DNA from: an uncultured Bacteroidales bacterium
GTDB lineage: Bacteria > Bacteroidota > Bacteroidia > Bacteroidales > F082
Assembly: GCA_900318265.1 (NCBI GenBank)
Contig: ONKA01000009.1
Location: 53,054-117,053 of the forward strand
Length of the DNA stretch: 64,000 nucleotides
Direction of reading: 5' to 3'
Shown piece by piece: positions 10,401 through 16,184 of the stretch. Every line of letters begins with the position of its first letter. The stretch's first letter is position 1. A program made the translations under genes and the position numbers. The notes beneath the pieces were generated by a model. That model was given only the letters and a program-made list of their open reading frames with translations, ran no database searches and was not told the DNA's origin.

Positions 10401-10421
10401 GAGATAAAAACACTTCTTCAT
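4464..10421 (-). CDS. Giant T9SS-exported repeat adhesin (1985 aa)
   Basis: Signal peptide at residues 1-20 (MKKCFYLLLALLAFTTTAWA). Five long repeats start at WQGTGTETDPYQI, FTGDGTQASPYQI, WPGDGTAANPYLI, LTGEGTEASPYLI and WPGNGREETPYLI, with GTFDGNGHTLT, APF, NCRSSV and GGFIG blocks; the last has GLUG-like GGIVGLNEGTV. A non-repeat region follows (FIASPLYDDVNPQ, FNLVGNPFPRAAW). The C-terminal ~75 residues form a T9SS type A sorting domain (LQVIDVMGR, GMAPGVYVLRL, KTQKIVVR), so the protein should cross the outer membrane by T9SS and stay on the surface or be released. Two 28-bp palindromes are read in frame near residues 1835-1844 and 1950-1959. The start lies 3 bp after the stop of the upstream small gene, so the two are probably one transcript. 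Ligand unknown. Confidence 0.93.
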   Translation of the reverse strand: MKKCFYLLLALLAFTTTAWAQWQGTGTETDPYQISSMADWNTFADKVNSGTPYFGEFFIMTADIGTSDNPVKKAVGASDKSSPGCGFSYGEDSRNKYFRGTFDGNGHTLTVSYSNSYGNTNSCYAAPFKFVKDATIKNLHVAGKITTHAAYGAGIVAKAYGTVNVISCRCSVYLDLRDSNLRSEPNVFDAGILSRAIGDINIVNCLFDGTIKCQNEYVCNIGGISGKGGPESTVNIANCLFAPKKLEYDDDEDCGTMYYIHYGNYKSISVTNCYYTKKYGSKQGTNAKDWTNEQLLAALGSGWQEVDGKVVPNTSLSPCTFTGDGTQASPYQIATIDDWCGLALNISAFCQNYSGKHFQLTADITLTDTTSGTMLGVSENMSFRGTFDGGGHNLTVNYTDNRNEHYCGPFRYINGATIANLHVTGTIVKAQKKHAGGFVGKAYGQNQIRNCRSSVTIESNTDGDGSHGGFIGDLREGYTEFAFCLFDGKMQGPNGANSRTTKWGGFVGWVADDGEANFKHCLFAPTDIKIDNKSGSRTFARRDDGDDVTFNNCYYFEALGSSQGKHARSINDNANVTMTPYGNPNPFNVSGITPYSTGSYYFNSGLGYGGKYYAGNGDEVLLNLSQNGATPSGSIEGSFLALPGSLSGTGEPYYTLSMPDANVTISLATIDWPGDGTAANPYLIYNLGHWALLVERVNNGNNSGYSNTYFKLMADLNLTETIDNGNTPTYLIGNGGNDSKKFQGNFNGGGHTITLNITDNRNADYTAPFCYIKDATIKFLHVTGSITKADVDKKYTGGLVGKAEGNNSISNCRSSVYILINKSGDVSSGGFIGELRDNGSTTFNNCLFDGKLQGASSIKWGGFIGYVAENLIASFNNCLFAPTEIAFNMEDNNDNSKTFARKHNNSTVDIRNCYYKTMMKDAQGATDASDYTNDVLVDSLGNGWEINNGKVVPIMTLYPLTGEGTEASPYLIDSTADWNNFANHVYLGETYTGFFQLTDDISVSRMVGTGTIDPRHGTYSFSGTFDGDGNTLTFTATSRDYINAPFRFVDGATIQNLVVDGTITAAHPYAAGIIGRVDDNTTITNCRSSVVINSSVEGQGKHGGLVGLVRGGGALSVTGCVFDGKLLGSGTTHCGGLVGEAFKDQSYSSTVNITNSLYAPAELAEGEIWVGNTGSSTLARYTNNDQVIVTNSYYMQALGATEGQGKQARSISAGNYVTVEKEGTATEYNVIGINSYGTGIGLTSTILSGEEEEEVVALYAGLGDNVSLNLGYELPEGYSFNTYTASNGGTVSGSGNPYTLTMPDENVIVGANYTVEWPGNGREETPYLIYTTEQLDLLSTRVNGENSATYNTKYYKLMASIAYDDAVANNFTAIGTAIQNQFDHNFNGHFDGQGHTISGINSVLAAYNGLFGHTGSGAEVMNVNLANSSIGDGERTGGIVGLNEGTVKECHVSSSVIVNGNAQTSYLHGGIVGYNMGIVSRCVFAGTLTKTFSIPNEAAPYYYGGITGFNIQAAELSDNLVIGATIPSTPCYGAVAGGGNGTLTRNYYSACSVNGIDNATNVGCSSLSSTAITHGDVTENDGAVPGNVRTIAAPTDWNSQSPDGWAFIASPLYDDVNPQASDTVEMIFNGTDYDLYRLNPGTARWENWKTDENNNNAAPGFYLENGRSYLYATQTEKTVKFKGNADAFNLSDTTEVELGQGFNLVGNPFPRAAWIDKPYYTLNSNGSIVLTDPESTSTPISPCYGVVVEAQSDDETVTFSTTAPSTSGAVPNNGSIQMTLAQAVSTRGSASMKTLDNAIVSFNEGSELGKFYFGTQNANIYIPQDGKDYAIACVGRDGACTISTNEVPVNFKAKEDGTYSLTVNPEGVEMAYLHLIDNMTGADVDLLVAPSYTFTAKTTDYESRFRLVFSNCGDAIGDNGAFAFISNGNIIVDGEGTLQVIDVMGRIVISRDGACTVSTNGMAPGVYVLRLINGNDVKTQKIVVR
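4546..4573. repeat. 28-bp perfect palindrome inside the adhesin CDS
   Basis: The half-site GTAGAGACGGTGCA is followed by its exact reverse complement. On the coding (minus) strand it gives RDGACTVST within the T9SS sorting domain, between GRIVIS and NGMAPGVYVL. Confidence 0.85.
4891..4918. repeat. Second in-CDS copy of the 28-bp palindrome
   Basis: Identical to the copy at 4546-4573 except for one base, which leaves a G-T wobble in the stem. It is read in the same frame, giving RDGACTISTN. Both copies are preceded on the plus strand by CGTTT. Confidence 0.85.
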
Positions 10422-10424
10422 GGC

Positions 10425-10823
10425 TCAGTCTTTTTTCTTGTTCTTCAACAGGTAGGCTGCGCACATGCCGGCGAGGAGCAGGATGCCGGTGCCCAAGGGG
10501 CCGTTTTGGTCATCGTTAGAACCGTGTACAATAGGCAGGTCAATCAGACCATTGGTGCCGTTTCTGTTGCCGCCAATCGTGGTGCCCAGGCCGAATAATC
10601 CTGCATTCCCGTTGTCATCCATTCCAAAGTACGTTTCAGGGACGAAGGTCTCCTCTTCTGCGTATTCGAAGGGCAGGAACATCTCGTCGTTGGGGTTTTC
10701 AAACATGGTCTGGCCCATTCCGAGGAGGCCACCCTTGGTTTCGTACATGTTTTCGTCGATTTGGGCGGTCAAGCTCAAGCCCATGCTCATGACGATTGCA
10801 ATTGTCAGTGCTAGTTTTTTCAT
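10425..10823 (-). CDS. Small secreted protein with PLGTG-helix-basic C-terminal tail
   Basis: 132 aa. Residues 1-20 are a signal peptide (MKKLALTIAIVMSMGLSLTA) and the middle is acidic and polar with no recognised domain. The C-terminus has three parts: NGPLGTG, a hydrophobic helix (ILLLAGMCAAYLL) and a basic end (KNKKKD). That is the layout of LPXTG, PEP-CTERM and similar sorting signals; a plain C-terminal membrane anchor is the alternative. It lies 3 bp upstream of the 1985-aa adhesin gene, which suggests co-expression, perhaps as an accessory surface protein. An exosortase-like protein is encoded at 46915-47544, but no direct link can be shown. Confidence 0.8.
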   Translation of the reverse strand: MKKLALTIAIVMSMGLSLTAQIDENMYETKGGLLGMGQTMFENPNDEMFLPFEYAEEETFVPETYFGMDDNGNAGLFGLGTTIGGNRNGTNGLIDLPIVHGSNDDQNGPLGTGILLLAGMCAAYLLKNKKKD

Positions 10824-10913
10824 TTGTTTTTGTTGATGTATTTGTTATTAAATTTGTTTTTATTTGATTTTGAGGATATTAGCGTTTTAAATGATAACGC
10901 CGTTTTGAGGGCG

Positions 10914-10921
10914 CAAAAGTA
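10914..10921 (-). promoter_or_regulatory. -7 box for the small secreted protein/adhesin operon
   Basis: The minus strand reads TACTTTTG about 90 bp upstream of the ATG at 10823, followed by CGC instead of the usual CA. Confidence 0.45.
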
Positions 10922-10970
10922 CGAAAAAAAGTTGAATGTCTTATTTATGAGAGGATTTGAAGCGATTTTT

Positions 10971-10978
10971 TATCTTTG
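10971..10978 (+). promoter_or_regulatory. -7 box for the MTA/SAH nucleosidase gene
   Basis: TATCTTTG followed by CA, about 76 bp upstream of the ATG at 11055. The leader between them is an AT-rich run with repeated TTGAAT and CTTTAAAT words. Confidence 0.5.
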
Positions 10979-11054
10979 CAATCCAATTACAATAAGACAA
11001 TGAATCTTTAAATTTTGAATTATTGAATTTTGAATCTTTAAATCCCTGAATAAA

Positions 11055-11810
11055 ATGACCCGAAACATAGGCATCCTAGGCGCGATGGCGCAGGAAATCG
11101 ATGAGGTGAAGGCCCTCTTGACCGAAAAGACTATCGTCAACATCGCGAACCGTGAGTTCGTGGTGGGCAAAATCGGCAATGTGCGCTGTGTGGTGGCTTT
11201 CTCCAAATGGGGCAAGGTGGCCGCCACCATCACCGCTACCTTATTAATACAAGAGTTCGCCGTGACGGATTTGATTTTCATCGGCACGGCAGGGGCCCTG
11301 GCCAATGGCCTCAAGGTGGGCGACATCGTCATTTCCAAGCGCTTGGTGCAACATGATTTGGATGCCCGCCCCATCATTTCGCGCTTCGAGTTGCCTTTGC
11401 TGAACCGTGTCTATGTTGACAGCAACCCGGAATTGACCGAGCTGGCCGGCAAGGCCGTGAGCAGTCTGTTGGAGAAAGGCGTGGAGTACATGGTGGGCGA
11501 GGAGGCCGTCAAGGAGTTCAATCTCGCACCGACTCTGTATTTCGGCGACATTGCCAGTGGCGACCAGTTCATCAACAGCGATGAGAAACGCGAGGAGATC
11601 TTGGGCTTGTTGCCCGATGTGCTCTGTGTCGAGATGGAAGGCGCCGCCGTGGCACAAGTCTGTCTGGAATTCGGCACGCCCTTCACGGTGATCCGTACCA
11701 TAAGCGACACTGCTAATCACAATGCACGCGTCGACTTCGGCAAGTTCATCATTGAGGTGGCCAATGCCTATTCAAGGGCCATCGTCCAGGAAATCATGCG
11801 TCTGCTATGA
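11055..11810 (+). CDS. mtnN: 5'-methylthioadenosine/S-adenosylhomocysteine nucleosidase
   Basis: 251 aa cytosolic enzyme that cleaves adenine from methylthioadenosine and S-adenosylhomocysteine, feeding methionine salvage and clearing inhibitory by-products of methylation. The N-terminus NIGILGAMAQEIDEVKALL, the FIGTAGAL glycine motif, the DIASGDQFI segment, the substrate-binding VEMEGAAVAQVC and the catalytic Asp region ISDTAN are all present and correctly ordered for PNP/UDP-type phosphorylase-fold nucleosidases. Length is slightly above the usual ~230 aa. It stops 3 bp before the end of the convergent zinc-ribbon gene, leaving no room for a separate terminator. Confidence 0.9.
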   Translation: MTRNIGILGAMAQEIDEVKALLTEKTIVNIANREFVVGKIGNVRCVVAFSKWGKVAATITATLLIQEFAVTDLIFIGTAGALANGLKVGDIVISKRLVQHDLDARPIISRFELPLLNRVYVDSNPELTELAGKAVSSLLEKGVEYMVGEEAVKEFNLAPTLYFGDIASGDQFINSDEKREEILGLLPDVLCVEMEGAAVAQVCLEFGTPFTVIRTISDTANHNARVDFGKFIIEVANAYSRAIVQEIMRLL

Positions 11811-11813
11811 TGA

Positions 11814-13385
11814 TTACATAATCATCGCACACACACTACCCACCAGCAGAAACACTATAAATCCAATGACCAAGCATCCGAGTTTGGACTTGAGGGCGAG
11901 TTTGGTGTGTGAGAGCAGCTCTTTCAGCGAAGGCCGTTTCTGGTCGACCGCCTTTCTCTGTCTTGTTTTCCCATTGGGGAGGATCTCGTAATACAATGGG
12001 GCGCCATACATCATCGCTTCGGCCAGTCCGCCAGCCGCCAGGATGGCGAAGAAGCCTGGGATGCAGTACCATGCCGCGCCGTAGCCGATGCGGATGTCTG
12101 AAAGTGGCTGCCATCTTAATATTTGAATAGGTATGGCGATAAGGACAGGCAGGAAAATCACGGCAAGGATAATCAACACGGTTTTTATGATGCGCCAAGG
12201 AGTGAAGAATTTCAGCTTGGCAGGCACGGGGCCTTGGCCAAAGTCGGCGACAAACTCCGTCTGGGTGTCGTTGTGGCTGGCTTTTTCTTTGGGCAAAGTG
12301 ATGATTTCTTGAATGAGCTCCTTGTGGTGGCGGTTGTGGGCGATGGCGAAGAAGACGAGGCCGAATACGGCGGCGACAGCTAAACCAGCAAGCGCCTCTC
12401 CAATAATTAACGAAGCCAAAATGCTGACCACCAGAGTGGAAAGCAAGGGCCATAGCCACCATTTGCTGGTCAGGTTTTTCGTTTTGCCCGTGGCAATTGA
12501 TACTTTGCCGTTTTGTCCGTTCACGGCTGCGGCTATGCCACCTTTGCACTTCACTAGATACACGGGCAAGAGGGCGGGGATGGACTCGTTTTCGTCATCG
12601 TCAAGGATGACGGTGAGTTCTTTGGTGCCCACTTTCTTTGTGAGGTTTTGGTATAGTTCTGCACGGGTTTCTTCTGAAACGCGGGCATTCAACGCTTCCC
12701 CAGCCACATTCTGGATCTTGGCGTTTTGGTGGTTCAGGTAGCCGAAGTCGAATGCGCGAGCCTCATCAAAGTCGAAAGGCTCGATGCCGTCGAGAAACAG
12801 GTTGTCCCAGTCTTTGGAGACATTCACGGCAGTATGGTTCAGATAAGCGCGAAACGGATAATTCGCCCCTGTGCCGTCTTGGAGGGTGATGCCCATTTTT
12901 CCATTATATGCGCCGCGAACGATGTGATAAGGCAGATAACATCCTGTGAAACGATGACGGTTCTTCTCGATCAGTTTGGCCGCAGGGTTGCTTTTATTTT
13001 GGTTCAGCCAGGCGTTCAGCTTGTCCAGGGCTTCTTCTTTGTTGAGTTTGAAGGGGATGATTACCTCTGGCACATCGTTGCCAGCAAACTCGGCGTCGAT
13101 CATGGTGTTTTGGCAAAAGGGGCATTGTGCCGAGGCATCCTCGCCAGTGGCCATGGTCTGTGCCCCACAACTTGGGCAAGAAAAAGTCTTGACGTTGGTG
13201 AGGTCCTGAAGGACGATGCCATGATGGATGCTTTTCCAATGCCGGTATTCGGCTATTTTTTCCGAGGACTCGGCTTCGGAACCGCAATGTGAACAGCAAT
13301 ATTTTTGCTTGGATATATCATAATATTGGTCGCCTCCGCAATTGTTGCAACGGACGACTAATGGGTTGCTGACTTGTTCCTCCAT
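11814..13385 (-). CDS. Zinc-ribbon integral membrane protein, function unknown
   Basis: 523 aa. The N-terminus has four CxxC knuckles (CNNC, CSHC, CPSC, CPFC) within the first ~95 residues, forming probably two zinc ribbons. A soluble middle domain follows (IIPFKLNKEEALDKLNAWL, GCYLPYHIVRGAYNG, LLPVYLVKCKGG). From about residue 310 there are several membrane segments (WWLWPLLSTLVVSILASLIIG, LAVAAVFGLVFFAIA, IIKTVLIILAVIFLPVLIAIPIQIL and a C-terminal LGCLVIGFIVFLLVGSVCAMIM). Similar proteins are usually annotated only as zinc-ribbon or TFIIB-type zinc-ribbon proteins. No catalytic motif is visible. The downstream end almost touches mtnN; the upstream M20 gene is co-oriented with a 30-bp gap. 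Confidence 0.75.
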   Translation of the reverse strand: MEEQVSNPLVVRCNNCGGDQYYDISKQKYCCSHCGSEAESSEKIAEYRHWKSIHHGIVLQDLTNVKTFSCPSCGAQTMATGEDASAQCPFCQNTMIDAEFAGNDVPEVIIPFKLNKEEALDKLNAWLNQNKSNPAAKLIEKNRHRFTGCYLPYHIVRGAYNGKMGITLQDGTGANYPFRAYLNHTAVNVSKDWDNLFLDGIEPFDFDEARAFDFGYLNHQNAKIQNVAGEALNARVSEETRAELYQNLTKKVGTKELTVILDDDENESIPALLPVYLVKCKGGIAAAVNGQNGKVSIATGKTKNLTSKWWLWPLLSTLVVSILASLIIGEALAGLAVAAVFGLVFFAIAHNRHHKELIQEIITLPKEKASHNDTQTEFVADFGQGPVPAKLKFFTPWRIIKTVLIILAVIFLPVLIAIPIQILRWQPLSDIRIGYGAAWYCIPGFFAILAAGGLAEAMMYGAPLYYEILPNGKTRQRKAVDQKRPSLKELLSHTKLALKSKLGCLVIGFIVFLLVGSVCAMIM

Positions 13386-13415
13386 AGTAGATATGCTTAA
13401 TTTGGTTCGACGATA

Positions 13416-14552
13416 CTAGTTTTCCAATTCTAATCTAATTCTAATAATCTCCCAAAACATCCCCATTCCAATTTCAATAATGTCATCTGGAAAGTCAAAC
13501 ATCGGGTCGTGCAAAGCGGGTTGATCCAGGCCTGAACCCAATCCAAAGAAACCAATAGGGCAAACGCTTCCAAACCTTCCGAAGTCTTCCGACCAACGGA
13601 AAGGCTCTTCCAAATGACCAAGGCTTAACTCGAGATTTTTTGCGGCTTGCTCTATGGTTTTCACGCAGTCGGCATCGCTATTGGTAGCGGCGAAGGCCTC
13701 GTGCATCGAGAAGTTGAAATCGAAGAGGTAGTCCTTGGCCTTGGCACGACAGAACTCGATGATTTCCGTCGACATCAGTTCCAGATTGCGGTCATTGAAG
13801 CTACGCAAGGTAAGCCAAATCTCGGCATGGCCAGGGGCGACGCCGAAGGTCTCCTCGCCTAAGGTGGCATGAGTGATGACGAAGGTGGTCAATGGCTTCA
13901 CGGCCTTCAGTTGCTCGCGTTTTTTCTCCAAATGGTGGATGAGTTGGGCCAGCAACTCCGAAGGGCTGTGGCCTGTCTCGGGTTGCGAGGCATGCGCCGT
14001 GCGACCGTCAAAAACGAGCTTTAAGCCAAACGAAGCCGCTGCAAAACAGCCTTCACGCACCATGATTTGGCCTTTCTCAAAGCCAGGCAAATTGTGCAGC
14101 CCGTATGCCACATCAGGCTTGATTTGCTCAAACTGCGGGTCGTTGAGGATGGCCTGTGCGCCTTGACCAGTTTCCTCGGCAGGTTGGAAGAGCAGCACTA
14201 CCTCGCCTTGGTCGGGACGCTGTTCGCCGAGCCATTGCGCCAATCCGCAGAGGATTGTGGCATGGCCGTCGTGTCCGCATTTGTGCGAAACGCCTTGGTT
14301 TTGTGAACGATAGGGGATGTCGTTGGGCTCGGGGATGTGCAAAGCATCAATGTCGCCACGGATGAGGATGCGTTTGCCGGGCTTTGCACCTTTATAGATA
14401 GCCGCCAAGCCATAGCCGCCGATTTTCTCTATGATTTGGTCGGGTAGGGTCTGCTTCACCCATTCGTTCAAGATTTTGTTGGTTAGCGCCTCCTGTCCTG
14501 AAAGCTCGGGATGCGCGTGAAGGATATGTCGGAGTTCGATGAGATTCTGCAT
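13416..14552 (-). CDS. M20 family amidohydrolase (N-acyl-amino-acid hydrolase type)
   Basis: 378 aa, the usual length for the HipO/AmaA/ILR1-like branch of peptidase family M20. Visible motifs: HAHPELSGQE at the start, the metal site HKCGHDGHATILCG, the catalytic/metal EE in FQPAEETGQGA, YGLHNLPGF and a dimerisation-domain stretch ending in HASQPETGHSP. Such enzymes remove acyl groups from N-acyl amino acids or related amides with two divalent metal ions in the cytosol. The substrate cannot be told from sequence. It is co-oriented with the downstream zinc-ribbon gene and divergent from manA. Confidence 0.85.
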   Translation of the reverse strand: MQNLIELRHILHAHPELSGQEALTNKILNEWVKQTLPDQIIEKIGGYGLAAIYKGAKPGKRILIRGDIDALHIPEPNDIPYRSQNQGVSHKCGHDGHATILCGLAQWLGEQRPDQGEVVLLFQPAEETGQGAQAILNDPQFEQIKPDVAYGLHNLPGFEKGQIMVREGCFAAASFGLKLVFDGRTAHASQPETGHSPSELLAQLIHHLEKKREQLKAVKPLTTFVITHATLGEETFGVAPGHAEIWLTLRSFNDRNLELMSTEIIEFCRAKAKDYLFDFNFSMHEAFAATNSDADCVKTIEQAAKNLELSLGHLEEPFRWSEDFGRFGSVCPIGFFGLGSGLDQPALHDPMFDFPDDIIEIGMGMFWEIIRIRLELEN

Positions 14553-14608
14553 ACGACGATTTTTGCTACAAAACTACGCTTTTTCGTAATGCGTTTGGGA
14601 TTTAGTCT

Positions 14609-14616
14609 TATCTTTG
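14609..14616 (+). promoter_or_regulatory. -7 box for manA
   Basis: TATCTTTG followed by CC, 24 bp before the chosen ATG at 14640. This implies a very short leader and argues against an upstream start. Confidence 0.5.
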
Positions 14617-14639
14617 CCCCCAAATTTTTGAGAATACAA

Positions 14640-15641
14640 ATGTCAACCGTACTCTATCCACTGAAATTCAAGCCCATCTTCAAAGATAAAATTTGGGGCG
14701 GACGAAAGATCAAGGAAGTCCTTGGAATGGACTATGGTCCGCTGCCCAACTGTGGCGAGGTGTGGCTGCTCTCTGGCCTTTGGGACGAGCAGAGCGAAAT
14801 CGCCAACGGCGACTTTGAGGGCGACGAGATCAACGACTTGGTGGAAACTTTCATGGGTGACTTGGTCGGCGAGAGTGTCTTCGACAAATACGGCGAGCAA
14901 TTCCCTTTGTTGCTGAAGATCATCGATGCCAACGACTGGCTCTCGGTGCAGGTGCATCCCGATGATGAGTTGGCTGAGAAACGAGGCTTGGGCAACGGTA
15001 AGACCGAGATGTGGTATGTGATGCAAGCCGACAAGGATGCTGAACTCGTCATGGGCTTCAACCGCGAGATAACGCGGATGGATTATGCCAATATATTGAA
15101 AAACAATACGCTGCAAAGCGTTTTGAATCACGAGCAGGTGAAGAAAGACGATGTCTTTTTTATCCCTGCAGGTCGTGTTCACGCTTTGGGCCCTGGCATC
15201 ATGGTGGCAGAGATCCAACAGACGAGCGACACTACCTACCGCATATACGACTGGGATCGTATCGACGTGGCCGGCATGCGCCGCGAATTGCATATCCCGC
15301 AGTCGGTGGAAGCCATTGACGGAACAATGCCTGAAAACTACAAGACTGAGGTCCTCGATGTGATGAACAAGACGGTCTCTGTCGTTGATTGCCAATACTT
15401 TGTCACTAATCTCTTGCAACTTCAAGGCGAGATGGAAAAGGATTATTCCAACCTTGATTCTTTCGTCATTTTGATGCCTTTGGAAGGATTTTTTACGTTG
15501 AATTGGGAAAATGGCGCGGTTTTTGTAAAAGCAGGAGAATGTGTCCTGGTTCCCAACGCCATCAAAAAGGTGAGCATCAGGGCGGAACAGTATTGCAAAC
15601 TACTTGAAGTGTATTGCCAATTGGAAGAAAGCGATTTTTAA
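14640..15641 (+). CDS. manA: Mannose-6-phosphate isomerase, class I
   Basis: 333 aa. Interconverts fructose-6-phosphate and mannose-6-phosphate, linking glycolysis to GDP-mannose and surface glycans. The zinc-site blocks are present: VQVHPDD, then GKTEMWYVM, and FFIPAGRVHALGPGIMVAEIQQTSDTTYR in sections. The start MSTVLYPLKF was chosen because family similarity begins there and a promoter-like TATCTTTG sits only 24 bp upstream; a longer in-frame extension to 14511 would overlap the divergent M20 gene. It is the first of several co-oriented genes; the next starts 27 bp downstream. Confidence 0.9.
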   Translation: MSTVLYPLKFKPIFKDKIWGGRKIKEVLGMDYGPLPNCGEVWLLSGLWDEQSEIANGDFEGDEINDLVETFMGDLVGESVFDKYGEQFPLLLKIIDANDWLSVQVHPDDELAEKRGLGNGKTEMWYVMQADKDAELVMGFNREITRMDYANILKNNTLQSVLNHEQVKKDDVFFIPAGRVHALGPGIMVAEIQQTSDTTYRIYDWDRIDVAGMRRELHIPQSVEAIDGTMPENYKTEVLDVMNKTVSVVDCQYFVTNLLQLQGEMEKDYSNLDSFVILMPLEGFFTLNWENGAVFVKAGECVLVPNAIKKVSIRAEQYCKLLEVYCQLEESDF

Positions 15642-15668
15642 ATTATTGAATATTAAAACCTTAAATCT

Positions 15669-16172
15669 ATGAAAAAAGTAATGACACTCTTGCTGATGGC
15701 TCTGATGGTAACGGGCCTTCATGCGCAAACGAAATCGGACTTGCCGAGCATAACCTTGAAGAATCTGAAGGGTAAGGATGTGAATATCGCCAAGCTCAAC
15801 AACGGTGGCAAACCCATTGTCATCACGTTCTGGGCCACATGGTGCGGTCCCTGCATTAAGGAACACAACGCCCTCAACGATGTTTACGAAGACTGGAAAG
15901 CTGAGACGGGCGTGAAGATCTATTCCGTTTCCATCGACGACTCGCGTTCGACCGCTAAGGTGAAGCCGGTGGTGGATGGCAAGGGCTGGGGCTTTGAAGT
16001 GTTGCTCGATCCCAATGGTGACTTGAAACGTGCCATGAACGTGAGCAATCCGCCTCACACCTTCCTGATTGACGGCAATGGCAAGATTGTGTATCAACAT
16101 ACGGGCTATTTTGAAGGCGCCGAAGACGACCTTTATGAAGAAATCCTAAAACTCGCAAAGAAGAAAAAGTAA
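15669..16172 (+). CDS. TlpA-like periplasmic thioredoxin-fold protein
   Basis: 167 aa. Residues 1-19 are a signal peptide (MKKVMTLLLMALMVTGLHA). The thioredoxin active site FWATWCGPC has its cysteines at about 59 and 62, followed by a TlpA/AhpC-type fold (YSVSIDDSRS, NPPHTFLIDGNGKIVYQHTGY in sections, with the cis-Pro region PPHTFLID). It probably reduces disulfides of exported proteins. It starts a tight run with the DUF6029-like and Omp28-like genes (gaps 12 and 29 bp), so its partner may be among them; the Omp28-like protein has its own CVNC motif. Confidence 0.88.
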   Translation: MKKVMTLLLMALMVTGLHAQTKSDLPSITLKNLKGKDVNIAKLNNGGKPIVITFWATWCGPCIKEHNALNDVYEDWKAETGVKIYSVSIDDSRSTAKVKPVVDGKGWGFEVLLDPNGDLKRAMNVSNPPHTFLIDGNGKIVYQHTGYFEGAEDDLYEEILKLAKKKK

Positions 16173-16184
16173 AAACATACTTAT

